Source: Cohnella faecalis (lineage in GTDB: Bacteria; Bacillota; Bacilli; Paenibacillales; Paenibacillaceae). Taken from it: DNA of 64,000 nucleotides. Each line of letters starts with the position of its first letter. The stretch's first letter is position 1. The notes beneath the pieces were generated by a model. That model had not been told where the DNA came from. It searched no databases and saw nothing but the letters and a program-made list of their open reading frames with translations. The position numbers and the translations under genes were made by a program. Positions 7,976-18,500 of the stretch are shown here, piece after piece. The DNA is taken from NCBI RefSeq assembly GCF_003570905.1, contig NZ_QXJM01000039.1, forward strand, positions 1,426,001 to 1,490,000. The letters run 5' to 3'.

Positions 7976-8748
7976 ATCTGTTGCGGAACAAATGGGTAAC
8001 GCTCCCGCTGCTGTGGCTGTTCGCGTTCATCGTCTGGCAAGCGGGCGCTTGGACTTATGGGTCGGATATCATTCCAGGTCCGGTTGCAACATGGAAGGGC
8101 GCGCAGGAGCTGCTGAGCGACGGCTCGCTCGTACAGTATATCGGCATAAGCTTTTATCGGGTTTTTACCGGCTGGGCGCTGGGCAGTCTGCTGGCAATCC
8201 CAATCGGGCTAATTATTGGCAAGGTGTCCGCTATTCGCGTCTTTGCCGAGCCCTTCCTGAATTTCATTCGATTCATTCCGCCTATTGCGTTCATTACCTT
8301 GTTCCTCGTCTGGTTCGGCATTGGCGAGCAGTCGAAGATCGCGCTCATTATGTACGCAACCTTATTTATCGTCATCATTAATACGTTGACCGGCGTGCTG
8401 TCCGTGGAAGAGGATAAGATTCGTTCCGCGCGGAGCATGGGGGCTTCGGAGTGGCAAATATTGCTCCACGTCGTCATCCCCGCGACGACGCCGTACATCT
8501 TCACCGGTATCCGACTGGCTATGGGAACCTCCTACATGGCTATCATCGGCGCCGAGATGATTGCGGCCAACGAAGGGGTCGGCTTTTTGATCTGGAACTC
8601 CAGACTGTTTTTCCGAACGGACTGGATATTCGTCGGCTTGATCAGCTTGGGTTTGATGGGCTTTATTACGGACCGGGCGGTCGGCTGGATCGGACGAAAG
8701 ACGCTGCACAGGTACGGAATCGTAAGCACGGCTTCGATCAGACGTTAA
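7972..8748 (+). CDS. ABC transporter permease, SsuC/TauC-like
   Basis: The 258-residue membrane protein has about six hydrophobic segments. Its cytoplasmic EAA-type loop reads ASEWQILLHVVIPATTPYIFTGIRLAMG, where it would contact the ATPase. It matches the single-permease layout of sulfonate/taurine importers, which work as homodimers. The start overlaps the ATPase stop. A strong GC-rich terminator at 8794-8829 closes the operon that begins with the MarR gene at 4041. Confidence 0.9.
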   Translation: MNLLRNKWVTLPLLWLFAFIVWQAGAWTYGSDIIPGPVATWKGAQELLSDGSLVQYIGISFYRVFTGWALGSLLAIPIGLIIGKVSAIRVFAEPFLNFIRFIPPIAFITLFLVWFGIGEQSKIALIMYATLFIVIINTLTGVLSVEEDKIRSARSMGASEWQILLHVVIPATTPYIFTGIRLAMGTSYMAIIGAEMIAANEGVGFLIWNSRLFFRTDWIFVGLISLGLMGFITDRAVGWIGRKTLHRYGIVSTASIRR

Positions 8749-8793
8749 CGATCGGCCGGGGCAAAGAGCTTCGTAGACAGCCATCGATAGACA

Positions 8794-8829
8794 AAAGCCC
8801 GCCTCGGCCAGAAGCCGGAGGCGGGCTTT
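8794..8829 (+). terminator. Intrinsic terminator of the sulfur-uptake operon
   Basis: AAAGCCCGCCTC at 8794-8805 pairs perfectly with GAGGCGGGCTTT at 8818-8829. It lies 46 bases after the permease stop. Confidence 0.85.
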
Positions 8830-9201
8830 ATTAGATTCATCCTCTTAAACCTATTGGATACCTACGCAAAGCTTCTTCGACGTCTAGAGGTTGAAGAAGC
8901 CGTTTTTTCTTGGAATTCCAGCCTAGCCCGACGTTGAACTGCAAAACATACATTTACTTGGACGATAGATCGACGCTCTAACGATAATATCTGTAAAAGG
9001 TACATTTACTTTGGGCGTTTTTGGTGTCCAGCAACGAAATGGAAAAAAATAACGGTACTTTCTGCAGTTCAATCCGAGCGGCGCGGCTCTGCGGGATGAA
9101 TAGCTGCAGCTATTGCAGGTCATCAACAGGCCCGTCAGACGGGATTGGGCGAAAGAGGCGCGGTTTTCTTTGGAATCTTCCTTTTATATCCATTAAGCAG
9201 A
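8830..9201. repeat. Structured intergenic gap with inverted and direct repeats; no gene seen
   Basis: TTGAACTGCA at 8934-8943 is inverted as TGCAGTTCAA at 9062-9071. Inside, TACATTTACTT occurs twice in direct orientation. Further out, two similar purine/T-rich segments (ending GTTTTTTCTTGGAATTCC and GGTTTTCTTTGGAATCTTCC) lie near 8900 and 9160. No frame here has a plausible start and codon pattern. It looks like another dispersed intergenic repeat, distinct from the one at 3564. Confidence 0.45.
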
Positions 9202-9993
9202 CTACTCTTTTTCCGTCAGTGTGCCGAGCCGTTCGCCCATGCGCACCTTGTCTCCGACTTGCAGGTTCGTGCGGGGGTCGAGAGTTCCGTCTTCCGTCAG
9301 CAGGACGACCGTTGAGCCGAATTCGAAATACGCAAGCTCGCCGCCCCGCTCCAGATGCTTCGGAAGAGGCTCGACGTAGCGAATGCTGCTTACGTTCAAT
9401 GCGCCGACTTTAACCACTGCGACTTCGCCGATAGCATGGCGTATGTACGTGACTAGCCGCTCGTTGCGCGACAGGACGCGCTTCATGTGCTTTAAGCCGA
9501 AGTCGTTCACGGGGTAAACGCGTCCCGGAATATGTTCGGATTCGACCACATCGCCTTCGCAAGGCGAATGGATCCGATGATAGTCGGTAGGACTCAGGTA
9601 GAGCACCCAAAAGTAACCGTGACGGTATTGGGAAGTGCGAGGAGAACCGTTCAGCAGTTCGTCCAGCGTGTAGTCCTGCCCTTTGATCTGGAGGAGCATG
9701 CCGTCTTCGATTGTGCCGCAAGCGGTAATCAAAGCGTCGACGGGACTTACGATCGCCTCCGAGGAATCGTCGATCGGCCGTCTGCCGGGCTTCAGGCGCC
9801 GCGTGAAAAATTCGTTCAACGAGCCGTATTCTTCCAACCGTTTCTCGGCTTCTTCCACCGGGATCTTATACAAGGCCGCAAAGCGGGGAATCCATCGTCT
9901 GCTTAACGACGATTTGGCGATAGTCCCCGCCAAGCGGGATATGAATTTGCGCGAAGACAATTCCGTCATCAAGCGCAGCAGCGGGCGATTCAT
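9202..9993 (-). CDS. psd: Phosphatidylserine decarboxylase
   Basis: The 263-residue pro-enzyme converts phosphatidylserine to phosphatidylethanolamine at the membrane. It has AIVSPVDALI, FWVLYLSPTDYHRIHSPCEG (with the conserved His pair) and the self-cleavage site FGSTVVLL. There the serine of G-S-T becomes the pyruvoyl prosthetic group after autoproteolysis. Length equals that of Bacillus psd. I place the start at MNRPLL (9993) because GGAGTG lies about 9 bases upstream. An upstream TTG at 10026 is in frame but lacks a site. It is monocistronic here. The usual partner pssA is not in the window. Confidence 0.93.
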   Translation of the reverse strand: MNRPLLRLMTELSSRKFISRLAGTIAKSSLSRRWIPRFAALYKIPVEEAEKRLEEYGSLNEFFTRRLKPGRRPIDDSSEAIVSPVDALITACGTIEDGMLLQIKGQDYTLDELLNGSPRTSQYRHGYFWVLYLSPTDYHRIHSPCEGDVVESEHIPGRVYPVNDFGLKHMKRVLSRNERLVTYIRHAIGEVAVVKVGALNVSSIRYVEPLPKHLERGGELAYFEFGSTVVLLTEDGTLDPRTNLQVGDKVRMGERLGTLTEKE

Positions 9994-10069
9994 TCGTCCG
10001 GCCACTCCTTTTCGTGTCATAGTCAACGACTAGTGTGACACATCGTCCCTTAAAGTGCAATAGATGGGG

Positions 10070-10084
10070 CGAACGCCTGATGGG
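10070..10084 (+). repeat. 15-bp direct repeat, left copy
   Basis: CGAACGCCTGATGGG here is repeated exactly at 10725-10739. The two copies bracket the AT-rich segment that carries the small gene at 10212-10529. Confidence 0.55.
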
Positions 10085-10211
10085 TATAACGCATTAGAGA
10101 AAGTTAAAGGCTTTTATAGCTCTCCCTTGGCTCAGGAAAATTTATAAACACAAACAAATGTTTGGTTTAGTGGAATCAAAAGAACTTTGATTGCATTAGT
10201 GCAATAAATAA

Positions 10212-10529
10212 TCACTTCTTAATTGGGATTCCGTATTTTTCTGGATGATTCATATAGTCCTCGTAATTAAGAGTGCCTCTAAATGTAAAAGTTTTTGAAT
10301 CCCCCTTTAATTCAAAAATAAGAAGTTGACCTTGAATCCCCGTATGCGTGCCATTATCTTTTATTCCAATTACTGTTGGTGCAATTTGAACAAATTCGCT
10401 ACTGCTGTTTACGACAACTTCCGGAACAGGATTTGGCTCCAACGTGATGTTATTTTTATCTTTAATTGCAATGATGATTAAGCAAAGCAACATAGCGGTT
10501 AATATGATGTTAGTGTAAATATTTTTCAT
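10212..10529 (-). CDS. Small single-pass membrane or secreted protein, unknown function
   Basis: The 105-residue product starts MKNIYTNIILTAMLLCLIIIA, an N-terminal membrane anchor or uncleaved signal. A short hydrophilic domain follows (IQGQLLIFELKGDSKTFTFRGTLNYEDYMNHPEKYG). GGAGGAAAACAA precedes the ATG, so it is very likely translated. Its base composition is far more AT-rich than the neighbours. With the 15-bp direct repeat flanking it at 10070 and 10725, this suggests acquired DNA. I do not recognise a family. Confidence 0.65.
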   Translation of the reverse strand: MKNIYTNIILTAMLLCLIIIAIKDKNNITLEPNPVPEVVVNSSSEFVQIAPTVIGIKDNGTHTGIQGQLLIFELKGDSKTFTFRGTLNYEDYMNHPEKYGIPIKK

Positions 10530-10810
10530 TTGTTTTCCTCCAAGCGGATTTCAATCTCGCTGTAACACGCAATAGTACTATTTTGCAACAAATGAGCTAC
10601 CAATGATAGCCCATTTGTCTTTTTCTAGTTAGTTGGGTAAGGCCCAGGATCTCCAATGCGGCGTTCGGTGCGACATATTTGAACAACGAAATGTCGTTTG
10701 ACAGAGATGCTCTTTGTTCCTGATCGAACGCCTGATGGGAGTCTAGTCGTTGCTCCTCGCGAATGCGTAAGCTGTAACGTGAACCTATGCGGGGGGAGAG
10801 GGAACGAGCC
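10530..10810. other. Gap with repeat-like sequence; no gene called
   Basis: No start with a ribosome site was found on either strand. The right copy of the 15-bp repeat lies at 10725-10739. A minus-strand open frame overlaps the next gene's Shine-Dalgarno sequence and has no site of its own. The conceptual peptides read like translated intergenic repeat rather than a protein. Confidence 0.4.
10725..10739 (+). repeat. 15-bp direct repeat, right copy
   Basis: Exact second copy of the sequence at 10070-10084, 655 bp away. Confidence 0.55.
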
Positions 10811-11974
10811 ATGTTGAAAGTCGCTTTCGTAACTCCGGGGGCCTATGCGGTGCCTTCCGCAATGGGAGGCTCGGTGGAGAGGGTCGTGGAAAAAGTCGTT
10901 CCGCTGCTTGTGCCTAGGGTCGACGCGCGAATATACGGACGCACCGCGCGTCGATTGCCCAAGCAAGAACGGTGGAGGGGCGTTCGGTGCGAGAGATTTC
11001 CGGCTGCGAGCAAATCGGCCTATTTTCGCCGGGTATGCCGTCGCTTGAGGGCGTTCCGCCCTCATATCATTCAAGTGGAAAATCGTCCGCTATGGGTTCC
11101 GAAGCTGAAGAGGCTTTTTCCCGACAGCCGGATCTGGCTAAATTTGCATTCGACGACTTTTATATCGCGGCCCTATCTGTCCGCGGAGGCGAGAAGTCGC
11201 TGTTTGTCCTCCGCCGACAGAATCGTCGTGAACAGCCATTTTTTAAAGGATGTAATTTCGGGGTTGGTTCCTCGGACGGCGGCTCGCATTCGAGTCAATC
11301 ATCTCGGCGTCGACCTTGAGCGCTTCTCGGAGCGGAGTGAACCGGAGGATGACGAGCAGAGGTCAAGCGATTTAAGGAAGGGTCGTTGGAACAACCGCAA
11401 GGTGGTGCTCTACGTCGGAAGGCTCGTTCCCCAGAAAGGGGTTCATCACCTGCTGGGAGCGATGAAGGATATTGTTCGCGAGCATCCGGACGTTCTCGTC
11501 GTCATCGTCGGCGGCGCCCGGTACGGTTCAAAGCGCGGCAGCGCCTATGTCGAGAAGCTGAAGCGGATGGCTCGCCCATGGGAAAAGCATGTTCATTTCG
11601 AGCCTTATGCGCCTCACGATCAAATTCATCGCTGGTATGAGAAGGCCGACGTTGCGGTCGTCCCTTCCGTAGGGAAAGAAGCGTTCGGGCTTGTCAACGT
11701 CGAAGCGATGGCTTCCCGCCTTCCGGTCGTCGCCACGGCGGCCGGAGGGATCAAGGAAGTCGTGGCGGACGGAGAAACGGGCTTTTTGATCAGCGCGCGA
11801 AAAGAGGAAATACGAAAGCAGCTCGCGGACAAAGTAGACGGTCTATTGAAGGACGAAGAGCTGCGGATAAAGATGGGAAAATGCGGAAGAGAGCGGGTCG
11901 AGCGGCTTTTTACATGGCAGCGCACGTCGGACCGATGGATCGAATTGGCCAAGGAAGGCATGCACGACCGGTAA
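10811..11974 (+). CDS. GT4 glycosyltransferase, CotSA-like (spore coat)
   Basis: The 387-residue GT-B enzyme starts MLKVAFVTPGAYAVPSAMGG. It has NRPLWVPKLKRLFPD (matching the NRP-WVPKLK stretch of the spore coat protein CotSA), VLYVGRLVPQKGVHHLL and the donor-binding EAFGLVNVEAMASRLPVVATAAGG-type motif, seen here as two short blocks. It would transfer a nucleotide-sugar-derived residue to a coat or surface acceptor. I use ATG 10811 because GGGGAGAGGG sits upstream. It is convergent with an ArsR-type gene 8 bp away and lies 550 bp before the giant repeat gene, which fits a spore-surface role. Confidence 0.85.
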   Translation: MLKVAFVTPGAYAVPSAMGGSVERVVEKVVPLLVPRVDARIYGRTARRLPKQERWRGVRCERFPAASKSAYFRRVCRRLRAFRPHIIQVENRPLWVPKLKRLFPDSRIWLNLHSTTFISRPYLSAEARSRCLSSADRIVVNSHFLKDVISGLVPRTAARIRVNHLGVDLERFSERSEPEDDEQRSSDLRKGRWNNRKVVLYVGRLVPQKGVHHLLGAMKDIVREHPDVLVVIVGGARYGSKRGSAYVEKLKRMARPWEKHVHFEPYAPHDQIHRWYEKADVAVVPSVGKEAFGLVNVEAMASRLPVVATAAGGIKEVVADGETGFLISARKEEIRKQLADKVDGLLKDEELRIKMGKCGRERVERLFTWQRTSDRWIELAKEGMHDR

Positions 11975-11982
11975 CGGCGCTA

Positions 11983-12348
11983 TTATTCATGCCGCAAATG
12001 CTGCAGCGTCTGAACGAAAATTTGTTCGATGTGGGAATCGTCAAGAGAGTAGAAGACGGATTTCCCGCTTTTTCTCCGTTTGACCATCCGCAGGTTGCGC
12101 AAATAACGGAGCTGGTGGGAGACGGCCGACTGGTTCATATCGAGCAGGACGGTCAAATCGTGAACGCACAGCTCTTTGTGAAGCAGAGCGCCGATCAGCT
12201 TGACGCGGGTCGGATCGCCCAGAGCTTTGAACAATTCGGCCAATTGGTCGGCGGCAGCCGAATCGATCATGGCCTTTTTGACTTCTCCCAGCTCCTCTTC
12301 GGATGCAAAACAAGATTCCTCGCAAAATTCCTGGAGCTGATCTTCCAC
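11983..12348 (-). CDS. ArsR/SmtB-family metal-sensing repressor, CzrA-like site
   Basis: The 121-residue winged-helix protein has FKALGDPTRVKLIGALLHKELCVHDL and LDMNQSAVSHQLRYLRNLRMVKRRKSG, both standard ArsR blocks. The last helix reads D-S-H, ten residues, then H-L-R-H. This fits D-x-H-x10-H-x2-H, the alpha-5 zinc/cobalt site of CzrA-type sensors. An N-terminal CEESC pair could form an extra thiolate site. The GTG start at 12348 is chosen for the AAGGAGAG site upstream. No metal exporter gene is adjacent, so its target is remote or is the divergent giant gene. Divergent spacing to the giant gene start is 173 bp. Confidence 0.87.
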   Translation of the reverse strand: MEDQLQEFCEESCFASEEELGEVKKAMIDSAAADQLAELFKALGDPTRVKLIGALLHKELCVHDLTVLLDMNQSAVSHQLRYLRNLRMVKRRKSGKSVFYSLDDSHIEQIFVQTLQHLRHE

Positions 12349-12460
12349 GTTTGTTTCTCTCCTTTTTTTCGGACAAGCTTCCGGCTTCTCCCCATTATAA
12401 CGAATCGCGCCCCAACTGAAAACGGAAGCTCGGCCACCCGAAGATTCGCCCATCCTCGTG

Positions 12461-12488
12461 ACGTGCCTATAGGTGAATGCATATGATA
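12461..12488 (+). promoter_or_regulatory. Sigma-K-type promoter of the giant repeat gene
   Basis: AC at 12461-12462 is followed by 17 bases and CATATGATA at 12480-12488. This fits the late mother-cell sigma-K pattern (AC, 16-17 bases, CATAnnnTA). The same AC-N17-CATATGATA arrangement occurs upstream of gerE at 41684-41711. The gene's GGAGAG site and ATG follow at 12510-12522. Confidence 0.6.
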
Positions 12489-12521
12489 GTTCAGATTTCG
12501 AACAATGGAAAGGAGAGGGAC

Positions 12522-15500
12522 ATGAAACGGAAAAATCCGCAACAGCGTTCCGGAAAACGCCGGCCGCTTTATTACGTCGATAACCCGAACAGGCTCGAGC
12601 TGAATTGGCTGGATGACATAAAAAAATCGATTCCGAAGCCGCTCGCCGTTCATTCGGCCGCTCCGGCGGTTGCCGCTCCGCAGCCGACCGGCAAATCAAC
12701 GAAAATCAGCACGAAGCACGAGGCGGACGACATGGTGCCGGAGCTGGATTTCGATCAACCCGTTCAGGGGGAGTTCGTGTCAACGCCTCGCGAAGCGGAT
12801 GAAATCGTCGCTGTCGCTTTCGCCGCCGGACCGGAGGAAACCAGACACTCTACGGATCATCCGGGTGCCGAGATCGCTCGCGAAACAGTATTGTCCGACG
12901 CTGTGATCACACCGTCTTCGGATTCAGTCGAACGCCGGAATCGGCTGGAGGATAACCGCATGCCGACGGGCGCCTCGCCTGTCGTCTTCACGGACGACAT
13001 CGCAGGCGAAGCGATTACGAGCGATAAGCTCGCTCCTTTCGCGATTCTGGCGGCTCATCTGGCGGCAGGCTCGGTTACCGCATCCGCGCTAGCGGATTTC
13101 GCGGTGACGGCTATCAAGCTCGCGGACGGCTCGATTACGACCTCGAAGATAGCCTCGGAATCGATCATCGGGGAGCATCTGGCGAAAAATGCGATATCGG
13201 GCCAAAAAATCCGCGACCGCTCCATTACCGGCGAGAAGCTGAGGGACGGCAGCGTGTCTTCCGAGAAGCTCGCGGACAAGACGATCAGCTCGGATAAGCT
13301 TGCGGACGGCTCTATTCTGCCGAAGCATCTGAGCTTGTCGTCGATTACTTCGGAGCTTATTCAGGATCAGTCGATTACATCCGGCAAAATAAAAAGCGGC
13401 GGCGTGCGAAGCGAAAACGTGGCTAACGAGTCGATCGTAACCTCCAAGCTGGCCGACGGAGCCGTCACTTCCTTGAAGCTTCGCGATAACGCGGTCACGA
13501 CGGATAAGATTGCCCGGGGCGCGGTCGAGTCCAAGCATCTGGCGGAGGGGCTCGTATTGGCCGATCATGTGGCCGTTGGCATCGTACAGGGAAAGCATTT
13601 GGCCCCGGAGGCCGTGTCGGCGGAGCACCTCGGCGAGGGAGCCGTCGGAACCCGGGAGTTGGCCGACCTATCCGTCGAAGGAAGCAAGCTGGCTTACGGG
13701 ACGGTACAATCCGACCACTTGGCCGAAGGGGCGGTTCGAAGCGAGCAGCTCGCGGCAAACTCCGTTGAAGCTCGTCATATTCTGGATCAGAGCGTGACGA
13801 CGGCAAAGCTGGCCGACCAGTCCGTCATGACGATGAAGCTCGGCGATCACGCCGTCACCTCTTCCAAAATCGCGGATCAAAGCGTCAGCGCCGATAAGCT
13901 GGCGGATGAAGCGGTGCGCAATCGCCATCTGGCGAGAGGCGGCGTCACGGCGGAGGTACTGGCGGACAATTCCGTGCAATCCCGCCATTTGAGCGCCGAC
14001 GCAGTGAATGGCCGTCATGTGGCTGCCAGATCGATCGAGCGCAATCACTTGACGGATGGCTTGATCGGGTCCAAGCAAGTCGCGTTCGGCGTCGTAGGAA
14101 GCGATCATATCGCAAAGGGAGCCGTTGGCGCGGCGGAGCTGGCGGATGGAAGCGTCTTGGGCTCCAAGTTGGCGCCAAGCTCGGTCAATGGCGGACATTT
14201 GGCTCGCGGTTCGGTCGAATCAGGACATCTGGCAGACGACTCGGTAGGCTTCCTGTCGCTTCAGTCGGATTCCGTAACCGACCGCGCCATAGCGCCCGGA
14301 GCGGTTGGCGAGCGCCAGCTTGGCGCCCGTTCGATTTACTCTCATCATTTAACGGACCATTTGATTACCTCCTTGAAGCTTTCTCCCGAATGCGTATCGA
14401 CCGACAAGCTGGGAGATCAGTCGGTTACGGCTCCCAAGCTGGCGAACGCGAGCGTAACGGCGTCGAAGCTGGCGGCCGGAGCGGTGGAGCCGCTCGCGCT
14501 CTCGGATCGCGCGGTGACCGGACGGTCTCTCGGAGAAGGCGCGGTCGGTTCAAGACATCTGCTGCCGCAGGCCGTAAAGACTCTTCATCTCGGAGAAGGA
14601 AGCGTCAAGGGCGATGTCCTGGCGGAGCAAAGCGTCGAGGAGCGTCATCTCGCCGACGAAGCCGTTCATTCGTCTAAGCTGGCCGAGGATAGCGTGAATG
14701 CCGGGCATTTGCAGGCTTTGGCCGTGGAAAGCCGGCATTTGGCCGACGGCGCTGTGGGAGCTCGCCACTTGCAAGCCGGTATTTTTAGAGCGGAGCATAT
14801 GGTCGGCGATATTGTAGGAGCCGGTCATTTGCAAACGAAAGCAGTCGGAGAAAAACATGTGCAGCCGGAAGCGATCGGAAGCGAGCATCTTAAGCCGGAG
14901 GCGGTGCAAGCCGCCCACCTTCGCAAAGGCGCGATAGGCTTCACTCATCTGGACAATTCCCTGTACGAAATGGTCAAAATGGCCGAGCGAAGAATCGACT
15001 CCGAGCTGCTGGAGCCAAGTGCGGTTGCCGGCATTCATATCCGGAACGCGTCGATCACGGAAGCGAAGCTGGCGAATGGCGCGGTAACGGAAGCGAAGCT
15101 TGGGGAAGGCTCCGTGACGGAAGCGAAGCTGGCAGACGGTTCGATAACGGAAGCGAAGCTGACGGAAGGCTCGGTGACCGTGAAGAAGCTGGCCGACGGA
15201 TCGATAACCGGCGCTAAGCTTGCGAGCGGCAGTGTCGGGGGTTCTAAGCTGGATGAGACTTTGCGGGAACAGATTAGCTTTGCAGTGACTCCCATTACAA
15301 CGGGTAGACTCGTCGACGATTCCGTGACGGAAGCGAAGCTGGCCGATGGAGCGGTGTCGGAATCGAAGCTCGTGGATGGCTCGGTTACCGGGTCGAAGCT
15401 AGCTTACGGATCGGTAATCGGGACGAAGCTAGCGAGCGGCAGCGTCGGAATCTCGAAGCTGGACGAAGCTCTGCAAGAACGGATTAGCTACGCAGTGGCT

Positions 15501-18500
15501 CCAATCGCGACGGAGAGACTCGTCGATGGTTCCGTTACGGAAGAAAAGCTTGCGGAAGGTTCCGTGACGGAGACGAAGCTAGCCGATGGCTCGGTGACGG
15601 AAGCGAAGTTAGCGGAAGGTGCGGTAACCGAGACGAAGCTGGACGAAGCTCTGCAAGAGCGGATTAGCTACGCAGCGGCTCCAATTGCGACGGAGAGACT
15701 CGTTGATGGCTCTGTTACCGAAGAAAAGCTTGCGGAAGGTTCCGTGACAGAGACGAAGCTAGCCGATGGCTTGGTGACAGAAGCGAAGCTGGCGGGAGGC
15801 TCCGTATCAGAGTCGAAGCTGGCCGGTGGCTCGGTGACGGAAGCGAAGCTGGCGGAAGGCGCGGTAACCGAGACGAAGCTGGCAAGCGGCAGCGTTGGGG
15901 TTTCGAAGCTGGACGAAGTACTGCAAGAGCGGTTTAGCTACGCAGTGGCTCCAATCGCGACGGAGAGACTCATCGATGGTTCCGTTACGGAAGAAAAGCT
16001 TGCGGAAGGTTCCGTGACGGAGACGAAGCTAGCCGATGGCTTGGTGACAGAAGCGAAGCTGGCAGAAGGCGCGGTAACCGAGACGAAGCTGGCAAGCGGC
16101 AGCGTTGGGGTTTCGAAGCTGGACGAAGCGCTGCAAGAACGAGTTAGCTACGCAGTAGCTCCAATCGCGTCGGAGAGACTCATCGATGGTTCCGTGACGG
16201 AAGAAAAGCTAGCGGAAGATTCCGTGACGGAGACGAAGCTAGCCTATGGCTCGGTGACGGAAGCGAAGCTGGCGGAAGGCGCGGTAACCGAGACGAAGCT
16301 GGCAAGCGGCAGCGTTGGGATCTCGAAGCTGGACGAAGCGCTGCAAGAACAGATTAACTATGCAGTAGCTCCAATCGCGACAGAGAGACTCATCGATGGT
16401 TCCGTGACGGAAGAAAAGCTAGCGGAAGGTTCCGTTACGGAGACAAAGCTAGCCGATGGCTCGGTAACGGAAGCGAAGCTAGCAGAAGGCTCGGTAACCG
16501 AAGCAAAGCTGGCAAGCGGCAGCGTCGGAATCTTGAAGCTGGACGAAGTGCTGCAAGAACGGATTAGCTACGCAGTAGCTCCAATCGCGACAGAGAGACT
16601 CATCGATGGTTCCGTGACGGAAGAAAAGCTAGCGGAAGGTTCCGTTACGGAGACGAAGCTAGCCGATGGCTCGGTAACGGAAGCGAAGCTAGCAGAAGGC
16701 TCGGTAACCGAAGCAAAGCTGGCAAGCGGCAGCGTCGGAATCTTGAAGCTGGACGAAGCGCTGCAAGAACGAGTTAGCTACGCAGTAGCTCCAATCGCGT
16801 CGGAGAGACTCATCGATGGTTCCGTGACGGAAGAAAAGCTAGCGGAAGATTCCGTGACGGAGACGAAGCTAGCCTATGGCTCGGTGACGGAAGCGAAGCT
16901 GGCGGAAGGCGCGGTAACCGAGACGAAGCTGGCAAGCGGCAGCGTTGGGATCTCGAAGCTGGACGAAGCGCTGCAAGAACAGATTAACTATGCAGTAGCT
17001 CCAATCGCGACAGAGAGACTCATCGATGGTTCCGTGACGGAAGAAAAGCTAGCGGAAGGTTCCGTGACGGAGACGAAGCTAGCCGATGGCTCGGTAACGG
17101 AAGCGAAGCTAGCAGAAGGCTCGGTAACCGAAGCAAAGCTGGCAAGCGGCAGCGTCGGAATCTTGAAGCTGGACGAAGCGCTGAAAGAACGGATTAGCTA
17201 CGCAGTAGCTCCAATCGCGACGGAGAGACTCATCAATGGTTCCGTTACAGAAGAAAAGCTAGCGGAAGGTTCCGTTACGGAGACGAAGCTAGCCGATGGC
17301 TCGGTGACGGAAGCGAAGCTGGTCGAAGGCTCGGTAACCGAGGCAAAGCTGGCAAGCGGCAGCGTCGGAATTTCGAAGCTGGACGAAGCGCTGCAAGTAC
17401 GAATTAGCTACGCGATGGCTCCGATCACAACGGAGAGACTCGCCGACGATTCCGTTACGGAAGCAAAACTTGCGGAAGGTTCCGTGAAGGAGGCAAAGCT
17501 GGCCGATAGCTCGGTGACAGAAGCGAAGCTAGCGGAAGGCTCGGTGACCGAATCGAAGCTGGCGAGCGGCAGCGTCGGCATCTCGAAGCTGGACGAAGCG
17601 CTGCAAGAACAGATTAACTATGCAGTGGCACCGATCACGACAGAGAGACTCGCCAACAATTCCGTTACGGAAGAAAAGCTAGCGGAAGGTTCCGTGACGG
17701 AGACGAAGCTGGCCGATAGCTCGGTGACAGAAGCGAAGCTAGCGGAAGGCTCGGTGACCGAATCGAAGCTGGCGAGCGGCAGCGTCGGCATCTCGAAGCT
17801 GGACGAAGCGCTGCAAGAACAGATTAACTGCGCAGTGGCTCCGATCACAACGGAGAGACTCACAGACGATTCCGTTACGGAAGCAAAGCTTGCGGAAGGT
17901 TCCGTGAAGGAGGCAAAGCTGGCCGATAGCTCGGTAACAGAAGCGAAGCTAGCGGAAGGCTCGGTGACCGAATCGAAGCTGGCGAGCGGCAGCGTCGGCA
18001 TCTCGAAGCTGGACGAAGCGCTGCAAGAACGTATTAGCTATGCGGAGGCTCCAATCGCGACGGAGAGAATCGTCGACGATTCGGTTACGGAAGCGAAGCT
18101 TACGGAAAGTTCCGTGACGGAGGCGAAGCTGGCCGAAGGCGCCGTTACTGCTGCTAAGCTGGCGGAAGGTTCCGTAACCGGCGATAAGCTGGCATCGGAA
18201 TCGGTGGGCGTTCGTCAGTTGGCCGACCGCAGCATCACCGGCTCGAAGCTGACGGAGAATAGCGTCGGGCTAGAGCATCTCGCCCCCGGCGCGGTAAATG
18301 CGGATAAAATTGCGGTTCGAAGCATCGTTTCGTCCCATCTGGGCGAAGGCGCGATTCAGAACCAACACTTGGCCGACGGAAGCGTCGATCTGAGCAAGCT
18401 GTCCGACGAAGTAAAGGAAATGCTGGATCGGGCACCGGTTGTATTGCCTTCTCTAATTCAAAGCCCTGCCCCAACCTCGATCGCGGAAGGAAGCGTGACG

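Noticed and set aside
10597..10812. 71-codon minus-strand frame upstream of the CotSA-like gene
   Set aside because: Begins on the glycosyltransferase start and Shine-Dalgarno region, has no site of its own and contains the 15-bp repeat, so it reads as translated intergenic repeat.
13089..14198. Long minus-strand open frames across the giant repeat gene
   Set aside because: They mirror the repeat codons of the plus strand, lack ribosome sites and overlap a clearly real gene.
15420..18010. Regular repeats as CRISPR or non-coding satellite
   Set aside because: All units are in one open frame, in multiples of 30 bp, and encode the fibre protein.
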